DNA of 64,000 nucleotides from Polaribacter reichenbachii (GTDB lineage: Bacteria; Bacteroidota; Bacteroidia; Flavobacteriales; Flavobacteriaceae), in the NCBI RefSeq assembly GCF_001975665.1, contig NZ_CP019419.1:2773501-2837500 (forward strand), written 5' to 3'. This document shows positions 17,109-24,133 of the stretch, one piece after another; positions within the stretch are counted from its first letter, which is position 1, and every line of letters starts with the position of its first letter. The notes under the pieces are model-generated. The model ran no database searches. It was not told the origin of the DNA and was given only the letters and a program-made list of their open reading frames with translations. A program made the position numbers and the translations under genes.

Positions 17109-17731
17109 AATATTTAGATATTGAAAACTGGAATAGAAAATTACACTATAACCATTTTAAAAGTCTAAAAAATCCTTTTTATGGTGTAACTGTTAATATT
17201 GACGTAACTCATACTTATCAAAAATCAAAAGAAGAAAAAATATCGTTTTTTGTCTATTACTTGCACGCTTGTTTAAAAGCTTTAAATAGTGTAGAGAATT
17301 TTAAATATAGAATTCAAGATGATAAAATTGCCGTTTGCGATGTAATTCACGCTTCTGCAACAATTGCCAGAGAAAATCATACTTTTGGTTTTTCTTTTAT
17401 TCATTTTGCTGATGATATTGCTACTTTCAATCAAAATTTTTTAGAAGAAAAAGAACGAATTTTAAATTCAGAAGATTTGTTTCCGCTTATAAATTCTGAT
17501 GAATGTATCTATTGCTCAGCTTTACCTTGGTTTTCTTTTACCAGCCAAATAGAGCCAGATTCAGGTTTAAAAAACGATAGTATTCCTAGATTGGCTTTTG
17601 GAAAAACCTTTACAGAAAATAATCGACTTAAAATGCCGGTTGCAATTACTGTAAATCACGCATTAGTAGATGGTTATCATTTAGGTTTATTTTTTAAAGA
17701 ATATCAAAGTCAATTAGATAAAAACCACTAA
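17105..17731 (+). CDS. Chloramphenicol acetyltransferase-family acyltransferase
   Basis: 208 aa, full-length CAT fold. The N-terminus has ENWNRKLHYNHF and the C-terminus NHALVDGYHLGLFF, with the HxxxDG catalytic motif intact; the preceding His of the classical HHxxxDG is Asn. CoA-dependent acylation is therefore plausible. The start overlaps the HAD stop (ATGA), so it sits in the kdsB operon. Base composition matches its neighbours and there is no mobile element nearby, so this looks like a resident acyltransferase rather than an acquired resistance gene. The substrate is unknown. Confidence 0.88.
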   Translation: MKYLDIENWNRKLHYNHFKSLKNPFYGVTVNIDVTHTYQKSKEEKISFFVYYLHACLKALNSVENFKYRIQDDKIAVCDVIHASATIARENHTFGFSFIHFADDIATFNQNFLEEKERILNSEDLFPLINSDECIYCSALPWFSFTSQIEPDSGLKNDSIPRLAFGKTFTENNRLKMPVAITVNHALVDGYHLGLFFKEYQSQLDKNH

Positions 17732-17736
17732 ATTTG
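17729..17736 (+). promoter_or_regulatory. -7 element before the 86-aa gene
   Basis: TAAATTTG overlaps the stop codon of the CAT-family gene and lies 19 nt before ATG 17756, so the small gene may have its own promoter as well as read-through. Confidence 0.5.
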
Positions 17737-17755
17737 CACTTTAAAATAAAAAGTA

Positions 17756-18016
17756 ATGGCAAGTATAAAAAACTTAAAAAAAGATATCAATTACGTTTTG
17801 GGTGATGTTATAGAATACACATTAGATGTTTCTATCTTAAAAAACGAATCTAAAAAAGGTGAGGAGATTATTGATGAAGCAATTGAAACTTTTGATTCTT
17901 TAATTGCAAAAGTTAATGCGAAGAATGTTGAAAATAAAAAAGCACATTACAAAGCAATAAACGAAGAATTAGAAACAGAAGCTAAAAACTTAATCGAAAA
18001 AGTGAATAGCCTTTAA
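17756..18016 (+). CDS. Small conserved helical protein, unknown function
   Basis: 86 aa, strongly charged and predicted all-helical (KNLKKDINYVLGDVIEYT, then Lys/Glu-rich heptad-like sequence to the end). There is no signal peptide and no membrane segment. It resembles a small protein often seen in Flavobacteriaceae, but I cannot name a function. It follows the kdsB operon by 24 nt and is closed by a strong terminator. Confidence 0.75.
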   Translation: MASIKNLKKDINYVLGDVIEYTLDVSILKNESKKGEEIIDEAIETFDSLIAKVNAKNVENKKAHYKAINEELETEAKNLIEKVNSL

Positions 18017-18049
18017 TTGTTTTTTAACAAATTGTAACAAAAAATTAAG

Positions 18050-18082
18050 ACCAATATCAAATTTAGATATTGGTTTTTTTTT
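18050..18082 (+). terminator. Rho-independent terminator of the kdsB operon/86-aa gene
   Basis: 9-bp perfect stem (18050-18058 with 18066-18074), 7-nt loop and a run of nine T. Confidence 0.85.
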
Positions 18083-18083
18083 G

Positions 18084-18091
18084 TAAATTTG
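18084..18091 (+). promoter_or_regulatory. -7 element before the 64-aa gene
   Basis: TAAATTTG, immediately after the T-run of the preceding terminator and 59 nt before ATG 18151. Confidence 0.45.
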
Positions 18092-18150
18092 GTAAGTATA
18101 CTAAAACGTTTTAGTTTACGTTATTACATATAATAAATATACAAAATAAT

Positions 18151-18345
18151 ATGGCAAGAGCAATGTTTGAGTACACAAAAACGGTACTAAAAAAGGTAAG
18201 TTTTAATTCAGATTTGTTTTGTAAGGAGTTAGAGAAAGCACTCAGCAGGTTGTTACCTTATGAGATTGATGAACTAACAATTTGGTTGAAACAATTTACA
18301 GCAAACAAACCAGAATTATACTCCTGTCTACAATTAATAGATTAA
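18151..18345 (+). CDS. Small conserved flavobacterial protein, unknown function
   Basis: 64 aa, beginning MARAMFEYTKTVLKKVSF with a conserved-looking LPYEIDELTIWL segment. It is soluble and mixed helical, with Cys in DLFCKELE and SCLQL. I recognise the pattern as a small protein conserved across Flavobacteriaceae but know no function for it. It is monocistronic: a terminator lies on each side and it has its own -7 box. Confidence 0.75.
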   Translation: MARAMFEYTKTVLKKVSFNSDLFCKELEKALSRLLPYEIDELTIWLKQFTANKPELYSCLQLID

Positions 18346-18381
18346 AAAAAATGGAAGCTTTTTTAAAGGCTTCCATTTTTT
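18344..18381. terminator. Bidirectional terminator between convergent genes
   Basis: Stem with core ATGGAAGC/GCTTCCAT, extended by A-T pairs on the outside, and a ~10-nt loop. There is an A-run before and a T-run after, so it can serve both the 64-aa gene (+) and the Spy-like gene (-). Confidence 0.8.
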
Positions 18382-18392
18382 TATTAGTTAAT

Positions 18393-18860
18393 CTAATTCT
18401 TTCTATCAGAATCTCGATCTCTATGCTTGTATTTTCTCATTAATTTACGCCCAAATTCCATTTCTGCTATTTGCAGTTTTAGAATTTTTTTATAAGAAAT
18501 TATACTCTCAATTTTTTTTGTAAATTTTTCTTGAGAATCATATAGTTTTTTATCTGTAACTAGTTTTAAAGCTACTAATTTTTTTGCTTCTTCTTCACTT
18601 ACGCTACTTAGGTCTTCATATTCTTTTTCTACCTTTTTAACGCTCGCTTTATAATTGTTTCTTATAGAATATTGAGTAGTATTATAAGTATTGTAAACAG
18701 GCCAAAACTTTTCTGCTTCTGCAGTTGTTAAGTTCATTTGCTCTGTTAAATAAGCCACTTTTAAAGCCTTAATCTTTTTTCTTCCTTCTCTGCTCATTTG
18801 AGCATTTATAGATATTGATAAGAAGATAGAAAAACATATAAATGTTATTGTTTTTTTCAT
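18393..18860 (-). CDS. Periplasmic Spy/CpxP-like sensor protein
   Basis: 155 aa with a signal peptide (MKKTITFICFSIFLSISINAQ), then a wholly helical, Lys/Glu-rich body. The segment LTTAEAEKFWPVYN resembles the LTxxQxxxFxPxYN pattern of Spy/CpxP/CnrX-type helical hairpin proteins. It is the third gene of a sigma/anti-sigma operon, where such proteins commonly act as envelope-stress or metal sensors or chaperones. That role is inferred. It ends in a basic, His/Arg/Asp tail. Confidence 0.75.
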   Translation of the reverse strand: MKKTITFICFSIFLSISINAQMSREGRKKIKALKVAYLTEQMNLTTAEAEKFWPVYNTYNTTQYSIRNNYKASVKKVEKEYEDLSSVSEEEAKKLVALKLVTDKKLYDSQEKFTKKIESIISYKKILKLQIAEMEFGRKLMRKYKHRDRDSDRKN

Positions 18861-18871
18861 TATCTAAATTT

Positions 18872-19411
18872 TTAATTTAATTCGTTTAACAAAGATGTAT
18901 TATCTATAGAATTTATATAATCTTCTATACTTTCATCTTCTATTAGTGCAAAAGAAAACTCGTTAATTTCTAAAATGTCTTCTGGTAAAATTTCTACGAT
19001 ATCGTCTGTTTCTATAGAGCTAACATCTAACCATTGTTCAAAATCATCATCTGTAAGTGCTTCTAATGTATTTGCATTATCAGTATTAAATACAAACGAA
19101 TTCAAACCAATAAATAAAGCAATAGAAGCAGCAGCAGCATAAGGTATAAGTTTAAAAACTCTCTCTTTTAAAGAAATTATTTTTGTTTCTTTTTCTTTGG
19201 ATGAAATTTTTTCTAAAATAGTATCTTCTAGATTGTTAAAGTAGGTGTTAGGTACTTTGAAAGAAGTGTTTTTTGCAAAATTTTCTTCAGAAATTTTTAT
19301 AGAAATATCATCCTCTAAATTATCAAAATAATTAGATGGAGCAGAAAAGCCAGGCTTTTTGCCAATTTTTTTACTAATAAATGCTACACTATGTCTAATT
19401 TCGTTTTCCAT
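18872..19411 (-). CDS. Probable membrane anti-sigma factor
   Basis: 179 aa with one transmembrane segment (~90-108, PYAAAASIALFIGLNSFVF), giving an N-in topology with a very acidic periplasmic tail (Asp/Glu-rich, ~115-179). The cytoplasmic part carries a repeated motif, PSNYFDNLEDDI and PNTYFNNLEDTI, about 30 residues apart. It has no ZAS-type HisxxxCysxxCys motif. Position directly downstream of an ECF sigma gene and this topology support an anti-sigma role; this is inference from context. Confidence 0.7.
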   Translation of the reverse strand: MENEIRHSVAFISKKIGKKPGFSAPSNYFDNLEDDISIKISEENFAKNTSFKVPNTYFNNLEDTILEKISSKEKETKIISLKERVFKLIPYAAAASIALFIGLNSFVFNTDNANTLEALTDDDFEQWLDVSSIETDDIVEILPEDILEINEFSFALIEDESIEDYINSIDNTSLLNELN

Positions 19412-19442
19412 TGTTATTTAGACCTTTAAATTTTAAAAAGGT

Positions 19443-19991
19443 TTAATTTGTTTCTGTTTTTATATATTTTTCTATTTTTTTAACTGCATGAAAATAAGAT
19501 GCTTTTAAAGCTCCAACAGAAGTTTCTAAAATTTCTGATATTTCATCATATTTTAACTCATCAAAATATTTCATATTAAAAACTAATTGTTGTTTATGAG
19601 GTAATGTTGCAATTGCTTTTTGTAGAATAATCTGAATTTCATCACCAGAAAAATATAAATCGCTTTCTAAAGTACTCGCTAATTGTTGGTGATAGTCAGA
19701 AATATCTACATTTCTTTCTTTAGCTCTCTTGTTAATAAATGTAATAGATTCGTTTGTGGCTATTCTATACATCCAAGAGTACAATTTACTTTCTTTATTA
19801 AACTTTTCGATATTTTTAAAAATCTTTACAAAAGTGTTTTGTAAAACATCATCTGCATCATCATGTACAATTACAATTTTACGTATATGCCAGTACAAAC
19901 GCTCTTTGTATTGAGTAATTAATACTCTAAAGGCTTTGTCTCTGGTTTTAGTATTTTGAAGTTGTTGTACTAATGTAATCTCGTCAATCAA
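19443..19991 (-). CDS. ECF-family RNA polymerase sigma factor
   Basis: 182 aa. Region 2 (~20-90) contains DDADDVLQNTFVKIFKN and YSWMYRIATNESITF; region 4 (~120-175) contains LPHKQQLVFNMKYFDELKYDEISEIL. The start is a TTG at 19991; a stop codon lies 5 codons upstream and no ATG occurs before region 2. It heads the sigma/anti-sigma/Spy-like operon (31-nt and 11-nt spacers) and probably drives its own transcription. Confidence 0.93.
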   Translation of the reverse strand: MIDEITLVQQLQNTKTRDKAFRVLITQYKERLYWHIRKIVIVHDDADDVLQNTFVKIFKNIEKFNKESKLYSWMYRIATNESITFINKRAKERNVDISDYHQQLASTLESDLYFSGDEIQIILQKAIATLPHKQQLVFNMKYFDELKYDEISEILETSVGALKASYFHAVKKIEKYIKTETN

Positions 19992-20055
19992 AAAAACAAC
20001 GTTTTATGTTAGACAAAAAAATACTTAAAAGGTTTAATTAAGTAACAAATAAAAT

Positions 20056-21504
20056 TTAGCTTTTACGTCTAGATCTAGAATAACCAAATAATCGATTTTG
20101 TTTAATAATTTCTGGAATACCTTCTGGCAGCATTTCTTCCCAACCTTCTTTGCCTTCCATAATCATTTTTAAAACGGTTCTAGAAAAAATGTCTAAAACG
20201 TCTTTATTAAAATCTTTAATATCTGAAATTTTACCATTTATTTTAAAGAATTTATATAATTCTTTCATTCTAGGATGCACTTTTAAGTTTTCGCTATTCA
20301 TATACTCACCTGTTTCTGGATCGTGATATGGATACATATAAACCTTTAAATCTCTATGAAAAAGTTTACCAAAGGCCTCTAAAATTCCGCCACTTAAATC
20401 TCTATAATATTTTTCGTCAAAAATTTGTACTAAGTTGTAAACACCCATTGCAAGTGCCATTCTTTCTTTAGTAAATTCGCTAAAATATTCTACCAATTTA
20501 AAGTATTGTTGAAAGTTGGTAATCATTACATTTTGCCCAAGAGAACAAAGTAATTCGGCTCTATCTAAAAAGTCTCTTTCGTTAATTTTACCTTCTGCAG
20601 ATAAATTACTAAGAGTAATTTCAAAAATTACTTGAGTTTTACTTTCTTGCACTTTTTTCTCTGCTAAAAACATTTTTTTGGATTGCTCAAACATATCCAT
20701 ATTAACCTTAGTAACAGGTCTAAAACTACCTCTTAAAGCTAAAATATTTTTCTTATAAAGTACTTGTGCAGGCAATAAATTATTTCCATCAGGGCCAAAC
20801 ATCACAGCGTTTGTCATACCATTTTTAAGTAGTTGTAAACTCATTAATCGATTATCAACATACATAAAACGCGGGCCAGAGAAATTAATCATATCAATTT
20901 CTAGTTGATGGTTACCTAAATTGTCGTAAAAAGATTTTACTAATTCTTTAGGATTATCATTTAAATAAAAAGCTCCATAAATTAAATTTACACCTAAAAT
21001 ACCTAGCGTTTCTTGTTGTAAACGTGCATCTGTTTCTTTAAAACGAAGGTGCAAAACAATTTCGTTATAATCTTCTAAAGGATCTAATTGAAAACGGATA
21101 CCAACCCAACCATGACCTTTAAATTTTCTTGCAAAATCTATGGTTGTTACTGTGTTCGCATAACTAAAAAATAATTTATCTGGGTGTTTTTGTCTACTTA
21201 ATCGATCTTCCATTAAATCGATTTCGTGACCTAGCATTTTTTTTAAACGTGGCTGAGTTACATAACGTCTGTCTTCTTCAATACCATAAATAGCATCAGA
21301 AAAATCTTTATCATAAGCACTCATGGCTTTTGCTATTGTGCCAGAAGCAGCACCAGACCTAAAAAAATTACGTGCAGTTTCTTGCCCTGCACCAATTTCT
21401 GCAAAGGTTCCGTAAATATCAGTGTTTAAATTTATTCTTAGTGCTTTATTCTTAGTAGTTGGTACACTACTAATTTCTTGATCTCCTCTCAAAGAAATTG
21501 CCAT
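20056..21504 (-). CDS. Conserved cytoplasmic protein of unknown function
   Basis: 482 aa, no signal peptide or membrane helix. It has highly patterned, conserved-looking segments (INLNTDIYGTFAEIGAGQET, AKAMSAYDKDFSDAIYG, RYVTQPRLKKML, FSGPRFMYVDNRLMSLQLL). The GTFAEIGAGQE stretch is reminiscent of a nucleotide- or cofactor-binding loop, but I cannot place it in a named family and do not assign an activity. It has its own promoter and is divergent from the PhnP-like gene. Strong conservation and single-copy layout suggest a core function. Confidence 0.8.
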   Translation of the reverse strand: MAISLRGDQEISSVPTTKNKALRINLNTDIYGTFAEIGAGQETARNFFRSGAASGTIAKAMSAYDKDFSDAIYGIEEDRRYVTQPRLKKMLGHEIDLMEDRLSRQKHPDKLFFSYANTVTTIDFARKFKGHGWVGIRFQLDPLEDYNEIVLHLRFKETDARLQQETLGILGVNLIYGAFYLNDNPKELVKSFYDNLGNHQLEIDMINFSGPRFMYVDNRLMSLQLLKNGMTNAVMFGPDGNNLLPAQVLYKKNILALRGSFRPVTKVNMDMFEQSKKMFLAEKKVQESKTQVIFEITLSNLSAEGKINERDFLDRAELLCSLGQNVMITNFQQYFKLVEYFSEFTKERMALAMGVYNLVQIFDEKYYRDLSGGILEAFGKLFHRDLKVYMYPYHDPETGEYMNSENLKVHPRMKELYKFFKINGKISDIKDFNKDVLDIFSRTVLKMIMEGKEGWEEMLPEGIPEIIKQNRLFGYSRSRRKS

Positions 21505-21526
21505 ATCAGATTTTTTAAGTACTTAA

Positions 21527-21558
21527 CAAATGTAGTAAATAAGAATACTATCAGTCAA
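21527..21558 (-). promoter_or_regulatory. Promoter of the 482-aa unknown gene
   Basis: On the minus strand TTG (21558-21556) precedes TACATTTG (21534-21527) by 21 nt. The ATG is 22 nt further on. Confidence 0.55.
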
Positions 21559-21567
21559 TTTTTATGT

Positions 21568-21575
21568 TATTTTTG
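21568..21575 (+). promoter_or_regulatory. -7 element of the PhnP-like gene, 5 nt before the ATG
   Basis: TATTTTTG, then TTCTA, then ATG 21581: the same spacing as at idi, predicting a leaderless or nearly leaderless transcript. Confidence 0.5.
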
Positions 21576-21580
21576 TTCTA

Positions 21581-22363
21581 ATGAATTTTACCAAAAAAAT
21601 ATTACATATTACTTTTTTAGGAACAGGTACTTCTCAAGGCATACCAATGATTGCAAGTAACGATCCTGTATGTTTATCTACAGATTTTAAAGACAAGCGT
21701 TTAAGGTCTTCAATTTTAATTTCTTGGGATAATGTTTCTTATACCATAGATTGTGGTCCAGATTTTAGACAACAAATGTTGCGCGAAAATGTGCAGTTAA
21801 TTCAGGGTGTTTTTTTTACTCATGAACACGCAGATCATATTGGTGGTTTAGATGATTTAAGGCCATTTTGTTATAAGTTAGGTGAAATGAAAATCTATTT
21901 GTCTAACAGAGTTTTAACGAGTTTAGAAAAGCGTTTCGAATATATTTTTAGTACAGAAAATAGATATCCTGGTGCACCAACTGTTAATCCTATTTTGGTT
22001 GATGATGCTTCTTTTTTGGTTGATGATTTAACAATTACACCAATAAAAGTAATGCACGGTAATTTGCCAATAACTGCATATAGATTTCAAGATTTTGCAT
22101 ATTTAACAGATGTAAAAAGTATAGAAGCATCAGAAAAAGAAAAGTTAAGAAATTTAGATGTTTTGGTGGTAAACGCATTAAGAATTCAAGAACATCCAAC
22201 TCATTTTAACCTACAAGAAGCTTTAGATTTTGTAAAAGAAATAAAACCGAAAAGAACTTATTTTACACATATTAGTCACAAACTTGGCTTTCATAAAGAA
22301 GTTTCTGAACAGTTACCAAAAAATGTGTTTTTGGCTTATGATGGTTTAAAAATTACAGTATAG
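21581..22363 (+). CDS. MBL-fold phosphodiesterase, PhnP-like
   Basis: 260 aa metallo-beta-lactamase-fold hydrolase. The metal-binding motif is THEHADHIGG, with further ligands in CGPDFR, MHGNLP and THISHKLGFH; the N-terminus FLGTGTSQGIPM and DPVC segment match the PhnP (phosphoribosyl 1,2-cyclic phosphate phosphodiesterase) branch. No other phn gene is near, so phosphonate use is not implied; the family also acts on other cyclic phosphodiesters. It is monocistronic and divergent from the 482-aa gene. Confidence 0.88.
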   Translation: MNFTKKILHITFLGTGTSQGIPMIASNDPVCLSTDFKDKRLRSSILISWDNVSYTIDCGPDFRQQMLRENVQLIQGVFFTHEHADHIGGLDDLRPFCYKLGEMKIYLSNRVLTSLEKRFEYIFSTENRYPGAPTVNPILVDDASFLVDDLTITPIKVMHGNLPITAYRFQDFAYLTDVKSIEASEKEKLRNLDVLVVNALRIQEHPTHFNLQEALDFVKEIKPKRTYFTHISHKLGFHKEVSEQLPKNVFLAYDGLKITV

Positions 22364-22387
22364 GTTTTTATAATTTGTTTTTTAGTG

Positions 22388-22395
22388 TATATTTG
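22388..22395 (+). promoter_or_regulatory. -7 element of the GTPase/kinase module
   Basis: TATATTTG, 76 nt before ATG 22472. It is the only -7-like match upstream of the four-gene module. Confidence 0.5.
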
Positions 22396-22471
22396 TCTAC
22401 AAGGCTATTGTTTTCAGAACTTTAGTCATTAATTTTAAAAGACTTAAAGGTTATAAATAACAAATAAAAGC

Positions 22472-22825
22472 ATGGCAAAAACTCCCGAACAAAATAATGA
22501 AGCAGCTCCTAATCAGCAAGTTGATACTAGGATTGCAGCAGTAAGAGACTTAATCTTTGGAGAAAATATACAAAGATACGACTCAGAATTTGCAGATGTT
22601 TATGAAAAAATAGAAACATTAAAAAATCAAAGTAACCATAGTTTAGCTGAAGCTGTAACTAACCTTGAAAATAAATTATCTGATTTAGAAAGTTTAGTTG
22701 ATCATAAATTTCAAGATTTAAATGACGATTTAGACAAGAAATTGGCAGATTTAGATGATGAAAAAGCAGACAGAAGGAAATTAGGAAAAGCTTTAGAGAA
22801 GATTGCGCAGATGCTGCAAGAATAG
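22472..22825 (+). CDS. Small coiled-coil protein, first gene of the Ras-like GTPase module
   Basis: 117 aa, soluble. Residues ~18-45 (DTRIAAVRDLIFGENIQRYD) are followed by a long amphipathic helix (~50-117) with heptad spacing and an alternating Leu/Asp/Lys pattern, predicted to be a coiled coil. There is no named domain. The stop codon abuts the ATG of the next gene, so translation is coupled. In this context it is likely a scaffold or adaptor for the protein encoded next, a guess based only on position. Confidence 0.8.
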   Translation: MAKTPEQNNEAAPNQQVDTRIAAVRDLIFGENIQRYDSEFADVYEKIETLKNQSNHSLAEAVTNLENKLSDLESLVDHKFQDLNDDLDKKLADLDDEKADRRKLGKALEKIAQMLQE

Positions 22826-23638
22826 ATGAAAAACACGACTGTAAATCATAAAACAGACAACCGTTTTGAATTACTAAAAGAACTTTTATTAACTGAAGAT
22901 AGAAAAGAATTAGAAGCTTTAAGCGCAAAATTTTTAGAAAAAACTGAAGTTAAAAAAGAAGTTTCTCCTGTTATTGACGATAAAATTGATGATTTTAAAA
23001 ATAATTTTTCAAATCATTTTGGTGGTCATATTACAGAAGCAATAAAGGTTCAGATTAGAGATTCGCAAGACGAAGTTGTAGAAGCTCTTTACCCAATTAT
23101 AGGTAAATTGATTAAGAAATTTATTGTCGCAGAAATAGCTAAACTTACAGAAAGTATAAACGAAACCATTAACGATAAATTCTCGATTTCTCAGATTATT
23201 AAACGCCTCTTTAAAGGTAAAAGAACAGATGCAGATGATGTTTTTCAAGAGGTATTTGAGCCAATTATAGAAGAAGTTTTTGTTATAGAAAAAGATTCAG
23301 GTTTATTAAGAGGTAATTTCTCAAGAGGTAGCATTGCAGATAAAGATATGGTTTCTGGAATGTTAACCGCTATTAAATCTTTTGCAGAAGATGCCTTTTC
23401 TAAAGAAGGGCAAGATTTAGAAGATATTAAGTTCGAAAACTTTCAGCTCTCCATACAAAATTTTAAGTCTATTTATATTGCAACTGCAACATCGGGTATT
23501 ATTAATAGCGAATTTAAAGAAGAACTTTTAGATGATATTAATAGTTTAGCAGAACGTGTTTTGATGGATAGAAGTTTTTTATCAGAAGAAAAAAGACTGA
23601 ACGAATTAATAATAACAACATTTATAAATAAAGATTAG
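22826..23638 (+). CDS. Regulatory protein resembling the non-OmpA region of cyanobacterial OmpA-family proteins
   Basis: 270 aa, helical, acidic/basic alternating, without signal peptide or membrane segment. The central part (EALYPIIGKLIKKFIVAEI, SINETINDKFSISQII, EVFVIEKDSGLL) resembles, from memory, the conserved stretch ALxPVIGPAIRKAI ... VFLIxRxxGLLL that precedes the OmpA domain in some large cyanobacterial and proteobacterial proteins. Here that stretch stands alone and the OmpA peptidoglycan-binding domain is absent. It lies between a coiled-coil protein and a small GTPase, so it may be a GTPase partner. No enzymatic motif is visible. Confidence 0.75.
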   Translation: MKNTTVNHKTDNRFELLKELLLTEDRKELEALSAKFLEKTEVKKEVSPVIDDKIDDFKNNFSNHFGGHITEAIKVQIRDSQDEVVEALYPIIGKLIKKFIVAEIAKLTESINETINDKFSISQIIKRLFKGKRTDADDVFQEVFEPIIEEVFVIEKDSGLLRGNFSRGSIADKDMVSGMLTAIKSFAEDAFSKEGQDLEDIKFENFQLSIQNFKSIYIATATSGIINSEFKEELLDDINSLAERVLMDRSFLSEEKRLNELIITTFINKD

Positions 23639-23647
23639 TTTATTTAA

Positions 23648-24133
23648 ATGATAGCAAAAAAAGTTTTACTAGTTGGTAATTTTGGGGTTGGTAAAACTTC
23701 CTTAATTAGAAGATTTGTTTTAAATGAGTTTTCTGAAGATTATATAAGTACAATTGGTGTTAGAGTTAGTACAAAAATTGTAGAATTAAATTCAGAAAAA
23801 ATTAAACTTTTAATTTGGGATGTTGCAGGTACTAAAGATGATGAAAAAGTACCTAAAGCCTATTTTTTAGGCGCAAGTGCGGCTATGTACGTTTTCGATT
23901 TGTCTAGAGAAGAAACTTACCTAAACATTAAAAGTCAAATAAATACTGTTAAAGAATTATCGGGCTTAGAGTATATTACTGTTGTTGGGAATAAGAAAGA
24001 TTTACTTACATCAACAGAGTTAGAAAAAATAAATAAAATTATTAGTATTCCTATTGATTTAGTTACTAGTGCTAAAGATGATGAAAATGTAGAAGATGCA
24101 TTTATTGCTTTAGCTAAACAATGCTTAAAATAA
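23648..24133 (+). CDS. Ras/Rab-like small GTPase
   Basis: 161 aa, a stand-alone GTPase domain. G1 is GNFGVGKTS (K16), G2 Thr is in YISTIGV (T35), G3 is WDVAG (D58-G61), G4 is NKKD (115-118) and G5 is TSAKDD (~140-145). WDxAG and overall length are Ras/Rab-like rather than Era/Obg-like. The residue after DxAG is Thr62 where Ras has the catalytic Gln61, which predicts slow intrinsic hydrolysis or dependence on a partner. It is cytoplasmic, with no lipidation signal. Its 3' end overlaps the kinase gene by 13 nt. Confidence 0.92.
   Translation: MIAKKVLLVGNFGVGKTSLIRRFVLNEFSEDYISTIGVRVSTKIVELNSEKIKLLIWDVAGTKDDEKVPKAYFLGASAAMYVFDLSREETYLNIKSQINTVKELSGLEYITVVGNKKDLLTSTELEKINKIISIPIDLVTSAKDDENVEDAFIALAKQCLK

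Noticed and set aside
17105..17731. An acquired chloramphenicol-resistance gene
   Set aside because: The gene overlaps its operon neighbour, has the same base composition, and lacks nearby mobile elements.
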